DNA of 64,000 nucleotides from assembly GCA_001600455.1 (NCBI GenBank), contig BCKC01000009.1:1364001-1428000 (forward strand), in the 5' to 3' direction. Source of the DNA: Endocalyx cinctus. Lineage: Eukaryota; Ascomycota; Sordariomycetes; Amphisphaeriales; Apiosporaceae. A model generated the notes under the pieces. The model was not told the DNA's origin. It ran no database searches and worked only from the letters and a program-made list of their open reading frames with translations. This document shows, in pieces, positions 34,761 through 47,788 of this stretch (positions are counted from its first letter, which is position 1; each line of letters opens with the position of its first letter). The translations under genes were made by a program, and so were the position numbers.

Positions 34761-36427
34761 TTATTTGATACCGAGAAGTTTGATATCAAAGATCAGCGTG
34801 CTGTTGGCTGGAATGCCGGGCTGCCCTTTGTTGCCGTACGCTAGCTTCGCGGGGATGGTGAGACGACGTTCTCCACCAGCAGTCATACCCATGACGCCAA
34901 TATCCCATCCCTTGATCACCATTCCGGAACCGGCTGTGAAGCTGAAAGGCTTTCCTTTCTTGTTGGCTATAATTGTGTCAGTTATACTGTAGAACGCGTG
35001 ATTGAATCGACAGAATTATGAAACTTACAGTCAAAAACCTTGCCATCCTGCAGTTTGCCGATGTATCGCACTTCGACCTTGTCGCCCTTCTTTACAGCAC
35101 GGCCGGAACCGACCTTGCGGTCATCAATTGTGACGCCATCTACGACCTTGACGCCGAGTGTGGCACCTTTCGCACCCTTCTGGGGAGCGGTCGAACCAGT
35201 TGGGCCTTGTTCAAGGTTCTTGGCGAATTGGACTTTCTTGTCACCCTTGGCCGAGGCATCCTTGCCAGACTCGGCAGCCTTAGACTCTATCGGCTCGCCC
35301 TTGTTGTTCTTGAGCTTCTTTTGCTGCTTCTTGCTGAGCTTGGTTTCGGCCTGGGCCATCATCTCGTCCAGACCTTCGGCCTCCTCTTCGGCCGGGCGCT
35401 TGTTCTTGCCCTTTTTAGAGTCGGCGGCTACAAGCTTAGGGGCTTCTTCTTCGTCAGAATCGAGTTCAGTGATGCGGGGATCTGCAATATCGTCCAGCTC
35501 GTCAATTTCGGAGTCATCAGAATCATCTTCTTCCATCCCATCCATTCCGATCGGAATGTCGAACTCGTCATCCTCCTCGTCATCTTCCTCGGAATCCTCA
35601 TCATCATCGGTATCGATGACAAAGTTTCCAGTCAGGTGAATAGTGTGAGTGCCCTTGACGACAAAGAAGACTTGCTCGCCCGGGGTAATAGTGAGATTGA
35701 GAGGTTGTTGGTAGTTCTTTGTAGAGAGATGAGAAAGTTAGTATGGCAAAATTTGAAGTTAAAATCGAAGAGGGTTGATTTTGAGTACTTACGCGCTCGG
35801 TGTCGAGAGTGCAAACGACGAGTTCCTCGAGCTCGAGGTCTTCAGAGTCAATGCTCTCGTCATCATCGTCGTCGCTGGAAGTAGCCGGTTCCTTGCCCTT
35901 CTTGCTAGATTTAGCTGTACCGTTAGGCTTGGAGTTACCGTCGGCCATCTCTTCGTCGGAATCTTGGTCGTCTCTAGCGGCCTCGATAAGCTTCAACAAA
36001 GCAGCCTCCTTCCGAGCCTTCTTAGATTTAGCGGGGTCGCTGGGACCACCGTTGGGCTCATCATCAGAATCGACATCATCTTCCTCGTCGGAATCCTCGT
36101 CGGAATCACCGCCCATAAGCTGGTCTAGGTAATCATCGTCGAGTTCATCGTCGAGAGAGGGACGCTTCCGAATAAGTTTGAGGGTAGATCGCGGGACACT
36201 GGGAATGTTTCCGTCCTCGTCGGCCTCAGGTTCTTCGGTAGGATCAATAGCTGCCATGGTAATGTGATACTACGAAGATATAAGTCAACGACGGGTATTA
36301 GGATGAAAATATGTGTCAAGTAGATACGTACAGCAGCATTAGGCATGCTATCTTCTAAGGTAGCAGGTACCATGATACCAGCAGGGGGGACCTCGAGCCC
36401 ATAAAGGGCGATAGGAAGAAGAGGCAT
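34761..36427 (-). CDS. FPR4: Nucleolar FKBP-type peptidyl-prolyl isomerase / histone chaperone (Fpr3/Fpr4 type)
   Basis: These proteins combine a nucleoplasmin-like histone-binding head with a C-terminal FK506-binding prolyl isomerase and act on chromatin and in the nucleolus. Four exons, 36427-36332, 36269-35793, 35716-35029 and 34966-34761, give 488 residues with all phases consistent. The N-terminal head starts [17 protein letters not shown] and continues [20 protein letters not shown]. It is interrupted and followed by acidic tracts ([31 protein letters not shown]), then a lysine-rich segment [11 protein letters not shown]. The FKBP domain covers about 380-488: [49 protein letters not shown] and the end [10 protein letters not shown], with the drug-pocket aromatics present. 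Exon 3 uses a CAAAG acceptor. It lies in tandem with the PUK1-like gene. Confidence 0.94.
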
Positions 36428-37967
36428 CTTGTATAGGATATTTCTGGTTTAAACAAACTAGAAATTTAGATATATGAAGAATAACTTTAAAGATATTTTC
36501 AAAAGTTCAATAGTGAAAATGAAAAAGGGAAATATAATTAAAGAATTCGACTTTATTAAGTTAAATAGATATCGAAGAAGAGATGAGAAGTGAAGGAGGG
36601 AAGAGAGAGAGAAAAGAAAGAAGAAAAAAGATTACTTTCTTCCTACTTTGATACGGTCGAGTAAAAATTTACAATCAATTGAACCTTCGAAAACTTTTTT
36701 TTTTTTTTTTCTAAGGCGACCTACCATGCAACCCCACCAGAAAACTTCCACCGCTAGAGACAGCATAGTGCAGTCTTACAAGCTTAGCTACCTATATGTA
36801 CCTACCCAGCTACCTAGGCTAGGTAGGTATACTACCAAACTACTGTACTTAGGTGGATAAAGTGGAGTTTTGATTGGATAAAACATCCTTGCTACAGAAC
36901 TAAACTTTACTTTTTAGGCCTATCTCTTCTATCGATAACGATTCCATAGCAACCGACCTTATATTATCTTCCAGTGACCTATATTTAATTCTTTTTTTTT
37001 TTTTTCCCCTCGATTGACCGCCATTATGGGCGATAATGCATCCTATTGCGTCTTGTTGTACCTATTAGAAAATACGTACGCGTATAGTTTTTTACTACCT
37101 ATCTCGAGATTTAGACGACGTGTCGAGATAGTCACTTAGTATTTATATCTATATCCAAAACTAAATCCTAAGTAAGTCACTAAGTAGTTATTCTTTAGTA
37201 CGTGTCTCTAATCTCCAATCTCTAATCCACTTCCTCAACGTGTACCTCGGAAATGAGTAAATGTACGTAAAGACAATGAGACCTGTGGGTCCACTCGTTC
37301 AAACTAGGTAGTTTTATCTACGTATATATAACACTTATTATTGTTACTGTTACTCTTATACCTTGCGGCTATGGGAAGTTTGGGTGGGAGTCGATGAGAG
37401 TAAATGAGAGTAGACGGAGTACTGTGTATATAGATCATATGCCAAGTATTTGGAATAACCCCAGGAACACAAGCAGACAATTAGCATCGCAGTCTACGTT
37501 TGGGAAGTTGATCAATACCGCGGTATACTCATAAATAGCATTCGTACATCTAAGCTATCTATATCCAATTCACCTGAGTAGAGATTCATACCTAGAAACT
37601 CCAAGCCCCGCGCATTCAAGTCGCATTCAGACTGCGTTTATCACCCATCAACTTTGATCTTCGCTCTCGTGGTAGCTCCTGCCCGTTCCTGAGTCAATAT
37701 CCTGAACGGGCCAATCAGAAAGCAGGTGTCTGAGACTCGAATCTACATCTCCTCTCTCGACACGTAAGCCCCACGGAAGAGCACCTATTCCAGACCTCCC
37801 ACTCACCTCACCTAGGCCGCAACAAATTCCAACAACTTTTTACAGTTGGCACCGAATTGAGAGTCTGATCGGTAGGGGCACCGGTTAGCAATGGACGTGT
37901 AATAACACAAGAATGAGAGAGAGGGGGGGTTCGGAGAAGAAGAAGAAGGCAAAGAAAAGAAAATGAA
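36428..37967. other. 1.5-kb AT-rich intergenic region with palindromic repeats
   Basis: Holds the FKBP promoter and the 3' flank of the DJ-1 gene. Contains GTAGGTA-type words (GTACCTACCCAGCTACCTAG at 36799-36818, then GCTAGGTAGGTAT), T runs at 36694-36709 and 36991-37004, and TAGTATTTA/TATCTA words. No gene seen. Confidence 0.5.
36790..36831. repeat. GTAGGTACCTAC-family palindromic cluster
   Basis: CTACCTAGGCTAGGTAG is an interrupted palindrome in 36810-36826, flanked by GTACCTAC. Same family as the 26.5-26.7 kb cluster. Confidence 0.7.
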
Positions 37968-38799
37968 CTAACCTTTGCCGTACTCACGGGCTCTGTCACC
38001 CACATCCATCACCTCGCACACGAAGTCGACGAGAGGCGTGGGGAAATGAGGAGATGCTCGACAGTACGCGACCACGAGGTCGATCCCGTTCGCTACCTCG
38101 CCTATTTTCCCGGGATACCCTCGTAATTAGCGTTTGTACCAATGCCTACAATGCATGTATTTCTAGACGTGGAAGCTTTAAATAAAAAGTAAAAAAGGGG
38201 AGAAGGGAGGGTCAGTGGGAGATATATATATAAAAAAAAAACATACAACTCGACCAAAAGTTCCCCTCCTGAACCCAGCGATACGTATGACTGACGACCT
38301 CGCTCTCGCCGTATCCCCTCGTCATGATATCGTCCCTCAGGAACCTCGGACCGCAAACCTTCTTCCCCTTCAGCAGGCCCGCGGCCCCGCAGACGTAGAT
38401 GCCCGAGCAGACGCTCAGGATATCGACCTCGTCCCTGCGCGCGTGCGCCGCCAGCCACTTCACGAAGTCGGTCCCCTCGTACTGGCCGCTCGGGTCCGGT
38501 CCCGGGATGATGATGATGTCGAGGTGCCCGGGCGCGACCTCCGGGTCCGAGAACCGGTTCGTCGCCACGATCTTCTCCCCCGCCGACACCGGGATCGGCT
38601 CCCCCGCCGCCACCGTCGAGATGTACCGGATCGTCACCGACGGCGCCAGGTCCGCCACCGCCTGCGGCACGAACCCGGCCGGCACCATCAGCGACAGGCT
38701 CTCCCGGCTCAGGCTGCCGATCACGTCGATGCAGGCCGCGTCCAGGAGCTGGCAGTTGGGGATCATGAAGACGCCGACGCGGAGAGATTTGGAACTCAT
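37968..38799 (-). CDS. DJ-1/PfpI family protein
   Basis: A two-exon gene (38799-38247 and 38101-37968; phase 1 junction, GTATGT donor and AATAG acceptor) encoding 228 residues of the DJ-1/PfpI superfamily. These are cysteine hydrolase-like proteins that include glyoxalase-type, stress and amidase members. It opens with the fold's first strand, LRVGVFMIPNCQLLDAACID. The central strand is HLDIIIIPGPDP. The nucleophile elbow is DILSVCSGIYVCGAAGLL, with C131 in the expected place. The C-terminus is ANGIDLVVAYCR followed by VCEVMDVGDRAREYG, typical of the fungal ThiJ subgroup with the REYGK ending. Without the small last exon the protein would lack that helix. A donor-like GTTAGT overlaps the stop, so a further tiny exon cannot be excluded. 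Substrate unknown. Confidence 0.9.
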
Positions 38800-39991
38800 T
38801 TTTTATTTTTTCTTTTCCCTCGGGTTGTTTTTTTTTTTTTAAGAAAAAAAAAAAGTGAATGGTTTAAGAGATTTCTTTTGCAGAGATCGGACGATTGATT
38901 ATGAGTGCTGAAGTGATTGATGATGTTGAGAGGAAAAGGAAATCCAAGAAGAGCTCATTATTTGCTGGAGCCATCTAATATAGAAACGTAGATGCCTCAT
39001 CCTTCTTCCCAATTCCCCAACTCTTGATGCCTACGCAATATCCTCCGTCGTGGTTCGGCGTAACGACTCAAGTGTTGGAAATTGTGCATAGAATGCCAAT
39101 TCGATATTTAGGGGGAACTGGTAGGACTATTGGTCCATTAAGCTCCGAGTCGCATCGGAGCTTACTTAAGGTTGTACCACTCATTCCGTACTCGTTCGGT
39201 AACTTTATAACGACGAATCATGACGAATTATGAGCCCAGGTACCAATACACACCCCTTTCGTGTCTAATGATAGACCTGTAGTAAATAAATGCTTTATGT
39301 GTGTAATCACTTCAGTTCAGGCAAGTTCTAGAGCAATGCAAATGTATCATTATCGTTGTAAGGTTCTACCGTACTACCTAAACAACATGCGGATGACCAG
39401 GCGTGACTGTCCGTCTCTCTAGTCTACACTTCTCGGCGCTGCTCTATATGTACATAACATTAGATATTAGAGGGCTAGGTTTTTCTCATTAAGCTGGGCT
39501 TGCTTCCCTCCCCTCCCGCAAACCCCAACCCGTCATTTCGTCCCGTCCTTCCTGGGCTAGCCCACCCTGGATGGACAGATGAGTCTTGAAAAGGTGACTC
39601 TCGAATCATTCTTTTGACTCGTCGTTGGACATGACACCATTCACCATTGCCTCACCCCGTTGCCGTTTTAAACGAATGCCGGCAGGAAGATGTGTTCCAT
39701 TCCTGCAAAATTTTGCTCCGAGAACTCCGTGAGCCGAAAAAAAAAGTCGATACCATATCTAGAATGCCAATGCCGGTGCCATGCTTATTAACATCAAAGT
39801 CTTCTATTTACACACACGTCTCAGAGTCGTTGTTCAAAAGTCGAAATCTGTGGCGTCTTCGGTCTTCAAAGGGGTTTATCGAGAATCGAATAAGAAAAAA
39901 AAATGTTAATTAGATTCAACTTGAGTTGGTTGATCTAGGCGAAAAAAAAGGTAAGATAAAATAAAATTAAACTTTAAAACCAGTTATGTCG
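38800..39991. other. 1.2-kb spacer between DJ-1 and GT2 genes
   Basis: DJ-1 promoter (A and T runs at 38830-38854) and the 3' flank of the glycosyltransferase. Short open frames only; no repeat or RNA gene seen. Confidence 0.45.
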
Positions 39992-42250
39992 TTATACCAA
40001 AACCTCGGCAATTAACGACTTCGCCCTCTGTCGCGTAGCTTTTTTACTGACAGTGTATACTAGATCGGTGGTGAAAAAGTGTGTGAATTGGGCCTGGGCG
40101 AGAGGAAGCGAACCATATAACGGTGCGCAGAGAGGCACCATGATATAGTCGACAAAATTTCTGCGTACGCATCGGTGCGAGAAGCACATGCCTTTCGCGA
40201 GGCCGGCTTCTTTCATTTCCTTTTCACGCGTCTCGACGCATACTTTATGATAGTATTCGTACAGGAAAATCAATAATGCGACTTCCATAAAGCCAATAGT
40301 CCTTAGGATGTTGCAAATGCTAAAAATCCAATCGAGGTTATGAGGGTCGGAGCCACCCTCAGTAACCCAGACGTAAAGAGTTGACGCAACTACAAGGATG
40401 AACATTTGTAGCGGCAAGAAATGAGCCTCGAAGAGCCGATGGAACACGGCAACAATGCGGTACCAGTTAGGACCCTTGATCGTATCGGTGACAACATCGG
40501 AGAAGATACCGCTCTCAAGGGGTTGCTCGGGGTTGTCAAGCTCATTCTGGGGAATATAAGAGTGAGGGTTGGCCCTGTGAATGATTAGCTTATGTTTTGC
40601 GAATGGAGCAGCCATTGAAACTTACAGGGTGACGTGTAGCGGACGGAAGGCACGGGTAGTATGTTTCCGCTCTTGCCAGAGCTCACCGAATTGGTGGAGG
40701 GCGAAACCAGTATCCAAAGCACCCCACATGTGTCGAAGAGCCTGCTTGTATCGAGCGCTCATATCGTTATAGATACCAACCATGCCCTCTCCACCTTCGC
40801 CCTTGACGTTGCTTTGGCTGACTGGACTGTGAATGGTTCTGACCGTGAGATTTCCGTTCAAAGCGAAGAAACATTTCAGATACATGTGAAGATCTTCGCC
40901 AATCGCGTCACCATCGCAATCCCATCCTCCAACTCGGTCGACCAATTCAAGGGGGAGAGAGTAAACAGAGGTAGGAGGAGCAATTGTAGAACCACGGTAG
41001 AGACCTGACAAGCCAGCCGCACCCCACATAATATCAGCAACACGTACTATGGCAGGGACGACGTGGGCATTGCGGTCGAAGATAATAGGGGCCGAATACA
41101 AGGTGGTGGTGGCGGTCTCGGGATGGGAAATGTGCATCCTCGTGAGAAGAGCAAAGTGGTTGGAGGACAAGTGGCTGTCAGCTACACAGTTATTCCGTTA
41201 GCAATTCGTGCAACTTTACTACCTGTTTACCGAACAATACAGGCGAGGCAGCCTGGGAGGAATTGAAACATACCATCAATTCCAGTAATAATAACATTTT
41301 TCCTGACGGTGGGAGAGTAGTTCTCGCTAAGCTTACGCGCAGCCCAGGCGATGTTGCTTCCTTTGCCAGGAGACTCTCCAGGAATATCCGAAGGGTGAAG
41401 CGTGAAATCAATGGATCGGAATTTCTTGACAAACTCTTGGATCAAGTTCATGGCCTTGATTTCAACATTGTGTTCACGGGTTTCCATAGCGAGGTAAATC
41501 TGGTTGAAATGTAAGCTTCAGCTATGGAGTTGGGGTACGCGAATACGAGAATCTTGAGAATTGTCGCTCATTGGACGTGACAGCGGCTTTTATCACATAA
41601 AAGCACGCCGAAACACAACGCACGCATCGCCACAAAAATGTAAATATTCTACTTACGTCGTAGGTGTCACGCGCCTGAGGGTGACAAGCCAAAACATCTA
41701 GAGTCTCTCGTAGTGTATCCACCTCTTCCTTGTAGTTGGGCACAATGATAGCGTGGATCACACGGTCGGCACCGTTATCGCCGTCGAAAGCATCGGAATC
41801 GTAATCGCCAGCCTCGCTGGTGGCAGTGGATGACGCCATGGAGCAATCTTTCGACGATGTCAGGGTCTCGGAGCTGGAAAGGGACGTAGACGATCCGCGA
41901 CGACGGTGAGACATCTTGAATTCCTTGAGCGATTTGCTGTTTGCCGTGTTTTTCAAGCATCGAGTCATATCGAACATAGACCAACAGGATCGAACAGGAA
42001 ACGCGGTAACCAGACAGTGAATAAGAAGACAGTAATAGGCGAAAATGATGGTCCAGAAACCACCACCCTTACCACCTAAGGGCGTGATTTCGTTCGGCAT
42101 TCGCGTCAAGGCATCTTGCGATTGAAAATACTTATAATCATATCCCGATGCGGTTGCTTCCTTTGTTATGACCCAATAGCTTAACCCGCAGGTCATAAGC
42201 ATAGCCAACCCTCCAGCTCGCCTCGCACACCAACTGAATACCGACACCAT
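39992..42250 (-). CDS. Family 2 glycosyltransferase, membrane-bound, polysaccharide-synthase-like
   Basis: A processive-type GT2 enzyme expected to polymerise or transfer sugar from a nucleotide sugar at a membrane. Four exons, 42250-41657, 41499-41274, 41181-40626 and 40574-39992, agree in phase and give 652 residues. Two N-terminal hydrophobic segments (LAMLMTCGLSYWVI; FWTIIFAYYCLLIHCLVTAF) precede a disordered serine-rich loop. The GT-A domain follows: HAIIVPNYKEE, KGSNIAWAARKL, the D-x-D motif in GIDADSHLSSNH, a WDCDGDAIGEDLHMYLK acidic pair, and a QALRHMW segment like the Q-x-x-R-W box. Three or four C-terminal membrane spans end the protein. The D-x-D is split by intron 2, which independently fixes that junction. 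Fungal GT2 proteins of this group affect hyphal surface and growth in some plant pathogens; the product here is unknown. A GT2 other than chitin or cellulose synthase is most likely. Confidence 0.86.
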
Positions 42251-45200
42251 GGCGACGACGTGGTCTTTGAATATCTCCCGAGTGTTAACTTGACCAACGA
42301 GAAATGATTGGCGTAAACAATCTTAATCAACGCTGGTAAAGGGTATTAGGGTAGGATAAGAGAACGGGAAGAGGAGACAGAGGAAAAAAAAAAAAGGAGA
42401 AAAGAGAAAGTAAGAGGGATAAGAAAATAAAAGAAAAATTATTCTTCTGCGACCAGTTAAAAGATAACACGGAAATGAAGTAATCTTTAGATTAGGGAGT
42501 AATAAGGTACGTTATAGACTGGGGTGAGAAGGACGAGGGGCCAGCAATCTCTCTAAACGCGAAAAAAAAACCCTTTAGACTGCACACGTCTTGTGGTACC
42601 CGATATGTCGCGATCTCGAATGTATCGGCAATAATGGAATTGGGAGAAAGAAAAAAAAAAAAAAAAGAAAAAGGGGGACAGGAGAGAAAAAAAAGAAGAA
42701 GGAAAAAAAAAAAAACACTGCTAATTGATGGTAGGGTGGAAATTGGGGGGTGGGCATTAGATTTTCACGAAGCAATAAAACATAGAAAAGGGGAGCCTTG
42801 TTAGCTTTCGTCAAGAAATTAGGATGGTAGGGATTTTAGTTGTTATTTTGTGACTAGTAGCAATTTGAACGACGGGAAGGTTCCAACGCTAATTAAGAAA
42901 TGTACATATGTACATATTTTTACCACAGGCCAAGGCGCAGAGTCTTAAGAATGTACCCTCTTGTACTGCTGAAACGATATTGTTAATGCTTGTTTAATGA
43001 ATAAAAAGTTGTTTCGCGATAACTATATATATACTGTATATAATTAAGTAGTATAAGTAGATCTCCATAATTCATTTTAATTATTTTACTATGTACAAGA
43101 TTTAGTGCATGATACAACTAAACTGTTTACCTTATTACCAGTTAACTTAACCTGAGCCTGAATCTGAATCTGAACCTGAAATCATGTTGAGTTGAGCCTT
43201 TTCTACCTAGTTATGTGGTATCTAGGTATATATTAATGACACATACTTTATTGTTCACTCTTCTTCTTCCCTTGGATTTCCTCTACATTTTTCTTACTAT
43301 ATTCATTATCATCAATATCCATTCTATACATTAAAAAGTTCTAATATTTTGTTAATTGCAAACAGTGTTACGACGACTTACGTGTAGAAGGCTATGCGGA
43401 TCTAGTGTACTTACGCTTACATCAATTAAACCCACCACAATTAGCCCCCCCTTCAACCCCCCCTGACCGTCATCTTCTAGCGGGACGACGTTAGCGAACT
43501 TACCGCGAATCAAACTTTTTATTCCACTCGTTTTAAAAATAATCCTTACTTTTATGCTCCATCATATACCAATTAGTATTGTACAAAAAAAGTATAGCAG
43601 ACCAACAATATGCTTACTCAACGTCAATCATCTCCTATCACATGAGTAGTTGCAGCGAAGTGCGTCGGCAACGACACATGTGATGCAATCAAGTATATAT
43701 AGATTATGGATATTGTTACGTTAGATAACAAGCCCACATAACCCGCGTCATTGTTATCTCAGCCGTAGTAAAAATCTCTAGGGCTGCTTACAATGGATAG
43801 TGACTACATAGTGTACCTGAAGGCACCGTCCTAGCCACCGAATTAAATGCCCACTACATACATATTTCGTACGTAAACTGTTAAAATGAGCATCCATGAT
43901 GATATGTCTTTATTGAAGAGTAGTATGCATACGCTCGTGCTTGTATATACCAAAACGGTTTTTTGTTTCTCGGCAAAGTGGATTCTTAATTCAACATCGC
44001 ATAAGCATTTATTCGGATTTACAAACGTTGTCGGAAGCGGTTAACCATGTTAGTAATCACAGATGCTTGCTTGCACTTAACGTTTACGGCATGATTATCA
44101 TCGTCACACTAGTTTCGTATTGAGCGCTTTTCTTATGGCTTATCTCTGCTTGAGACGTAGTGCTGAAAAAAGAGAGAGATATATATAGAGTCAAAATTTA
44201 CTACCCGCGATTCCTACATATACTAAGTTGTTTTCATATAACAGATTTACTACACCCCCGGTCTGTGGAGAAGGAATGCGTATGTATGTTATATGTCTAG
44301 TGTAAACATCGTCGCCGTCATTAAGCGGTATTTAAAGGTTTACACGTTAAACGATGCACCTATTCGAGTATTCCGAGGTAAATAGGAAATAAAATTCTTT
44401 TTTACTGCCAATTAATCTCTTTTAGACCACTTTTCGCTACAGATAGCGTAGGCCAAGAGTGTACTTCTCGGTACTTTCAACACCCTGGTCAAGCTACCCT
44501 AACCCTGGACTACTGCTAATCTATACCTATNCCTGCCTATATACCACTTGAAGGAGAGTTTGAGGAGAATTTCAGGCAACCTTTTATCTGCAACCATCCC
44601 TACATTGCATACAAATACAGACATACATAGCATCATATCGTTCGCGGTGCGTATGCTAAGGTGGCTTAATTCCCTGTTTTAAGCCACAAGCTTAGAAAAC
44701 CTGAACCAATCATTTTTAGGTCCAGCTTTTTTCGAAGAACCGTTTGGTACTTAAAGTAGTCGAGCTTGAAATCGTCGTTCAAGCATATAAGTTCTCGATC
44801 TTGACCGCTGCTCTAGAATCCACAGTCCATACTTCCAGTAGGTATAGGTGCGTTTGAAAATATTGACATATATGAATTCTAGAAATCTCTATGGACCAAA
44901 AGAAAACCACCATGGTATAAGCGAATGCCTTGGAAATGCAATCGGATAGTTGCATGTTCAAATTAGTTTCATTCCTCTGGCTCAGATTCCAGTGGCTTGC
45001 TGTTTCGCCTTTAAAAAGCAAGCCTTCGTAAACTAGTACATTATCGTAGACAAGGTGATAGATGGACATAGCGCTGCTTGTCCTCGGATCATTTCCGGCA
45101 TGGGGGTTCTGTAAAGAGTTTAGCCCTTACGATATTGAGTAGCAGTAATAATTAATACCTACAAGTAAGAAAAAGTGGTAAGATTTAAACCTCGATTAAT

Positions 45201-47788
45201 GAATTTGAGACGAAATTTTTTTTTTTTTTATTCACAGCCAACATATTACATGTGCAGAATAGCTGAAAGCGGCGGAGTAATTTAATCTATCAACGATCGG
45301 CCGAGTTGACAACGCCCGTGTTGGCCTTGAGGATGCAGAAGGATGAAAACAATAATGAGGCTTTTCATTCATCATCATTAAAGGATCCAAAAAATCCTTG
45401 GCATTTGTATTGAAATTTCCGAGGTCTGACACACACATATTTCGAACCGAATACAAGTTTTTTTTGTTTTTGTCCTTCTTCTATAATCTATTATCTCTCC
45501 ATTTTGATAAAAGTTAGGGGACGTGGTATTGCCGTTATCCGTTATCCGAGGCTTAAGCTAGGTATATACAAATTGCCGGATCCGTAAATTACGATCGATT
45601 TGATCAACCTATTTGTAGATTGGCTTAGAAGAGGATTTGACCGGCCCCTCTCTCTCTCTATCATCTTGAGTGCTTTGTCAGGCTCGATTAAGGAGGCCGC
45701 CCGTTCTCTACATGTATAAATTAGGTGAGATACGTATAGAGCGTCGTACTTGGTACGCCTGTGATATGGTATCCTAGGGCGAACTGCAGCGTGTCATTGT
45801 TCCAGTTGTGGGTCGCGTGTTTGATTGGTTCAATCCGATTTAATCTCGATGTTGATTTGTCAGTTTAGGAAATTAAACCCCATAATCGATCTGGGTCCGC
45901 CAAATTGCAATTTACAGTGGGACGAGAGAAAGAGAGAAGAAGAAGAAAAAAAAAGTTTTTTCTCAACATACCCAGATATCTTGTTCTTGAAGCTTAATAC
46001 GATAAATATATTAATTAATGGATATGAAGTCTTCACCTAGGACGCTTCGGAGTCTTCAAGGACACCGAAGCGACACCGAACCTCGCGACAAAATCAATTA
46101 TCTACAACTTACTTTGTATACCTCTCTCCGCTTTGAATCCACCTTGATGTGACTTATTGTCTCTTGTCCTATGAACACATTTGCGTATATAGTAATAATC
46201 CGGCTCTTACGTGCTGATGAGAATTCGTTTCAGAACCCACGAGGGTAGAGGTGAAAATAAGACGATTAAGTTAATCTATTTCGCTTTACGTCGACCCCTT
46301 GAAAATCCTCCTTGACGCCCACAGCGTATTCAAGTAAACGTAACGGTAAACGTTTCCTCCACCCCCACATGGAGATCTCACGCGAAACCCCCAATAACAG
46401 CATACCTCCCCTTTATCTTTAACTATCTTATCATCATATTCCTCCCATATCCAGCGATCAGAGGCGGCTTTTACGTACAGTAGTGTACGATGCGTGCGAA
46501 TCTACTTATGCAGGTCAGGTTGATCGACTGGTTTACCAGTTGAAAAGCCTCGTTCTTACGACGCGTTTGGCCCAACTTTATTGATCGCAAAGGTAAGTAT
46601 AGCCGTTAGCACAGCCTACTGGTATGCACATATAAGTATAAGAGTGTTTAGGTACCTCAAGTGACATAGGCGTTACTTGCCCACCAAGCAGAGTGCTAAA
46701 ATAAGATCCCACAAGAGGCACAGAGAGAAGGGAGGGGGGGGCGACAGAAACGAAATACGCTAGTACGACGTCATTAACGAGGACGAAATGGTTCTATGGG
46801 CACCAACCACAGTTAAGAGCAAAGCCACAACCGTCTCACGTAACACTCAAGTTATTTCACCTGGTAATACATATATACATAGTACGGTAGACGTTTGGTT
46901 CTATCCTTTGAATCCTTCCTGAAGTCATAATCTTACAATAGATGTCATATTTACCTAGGTAAGCAACCAGCACCAGTAAGCCTTGGATCCTTATAGTTTG
47001 TCCTTATTATCCTTAAAAGTTCTTGGTTTATGACTACTATAATGTGAAAAGCAGTGGCTTAGCTACGCTGTTGTTCCATTTTATGCGTATAGATCGTCGC
47101 CAAGCCGCTCTTTTTTAAACTGCTGCCTATCACAATATGCATCTCAGCTGAGCTTCTAGCTTATGGGAATTATCACGGATGAGAGATTGAGCGGGTTCAT
47201 TACTAGGCTCAAACGTGTTGAAATAACATCTCGGAAGATATGTACAACAAAGGAATTATCCTTGCTAGGTCATCGAGAGTTTATATATCCGCTTTAGCTC
47301 AAGATGCTCTAGCGTTCCTCCCTGCACATTATATGTATTGACTCAGGTACCGGCTCCTCTTCCACGATCGATTCCGGGGATTCGTACGGCATAAATTACC
47401 ATCTCCTAGCACTAGCACGGGAGTGCCGTTATATAGGCCATACGCGAGTCATATTCTTTCCATTGTCATGACAAGACTGGGTAGCAACAGTTGCTACGTA
47501 GTTTAGCATGGGTTGCTCAGGGCCGTAAAATCAGTGCCAGAGTCAACACCAAGCTTAAGTTTCCGTAGATATAATGGGTATCATGCCATTGTCTGACTCG
47601 GAAGCATGATGGGTTCTCTAATGATAGGTAGAGAATTATCAACCAGGGTGTACGCGGCCGTGGCTCACCACTCTTTTAAGTCTTCAAAACCTTCACATTA
47701 TGATTCCAGATTGGCATGTCGGGACGGATGATTGTGGTGAATTCCGGCGCCACGAAGGAATATTCTCATGTGATGTTGGAGAGGTCAT
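42251..47788. other. 5.5-kb gene-poor interval
   Basis: AT-rich throughout, with no frame over about 100 codons. A purine/poly-A region (42380-42440 and 42650-42715) is the leader side of the GT2 gene. Near 43153-43182, CTGAGCCTGAATCTGAATCTGAACCTGAA-like hexamer copies form a short imperfect tandem. The single ambiguous base N is at 44531. A 96-codon minus frame at 44779-45069 and a 71-codon plus frame at 45825-46040 have no recognisable content. Nothing supports a transposon, tRNA or rRNA. Confidence 0.5.
44531..44531. other. Ambiguous base (N)
   Basis: The only N in the window, inside CTATACCTATNCCTGCCTAT. It may mark an unresolved base or a collapsed assembly join. Confidence 0.95.

Noticed and set aside
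44779..45069. 96-codon minus frame as a small gene
   Set aside because: No homology-like motif, no splice support, AT-rich composition like its surroundings.
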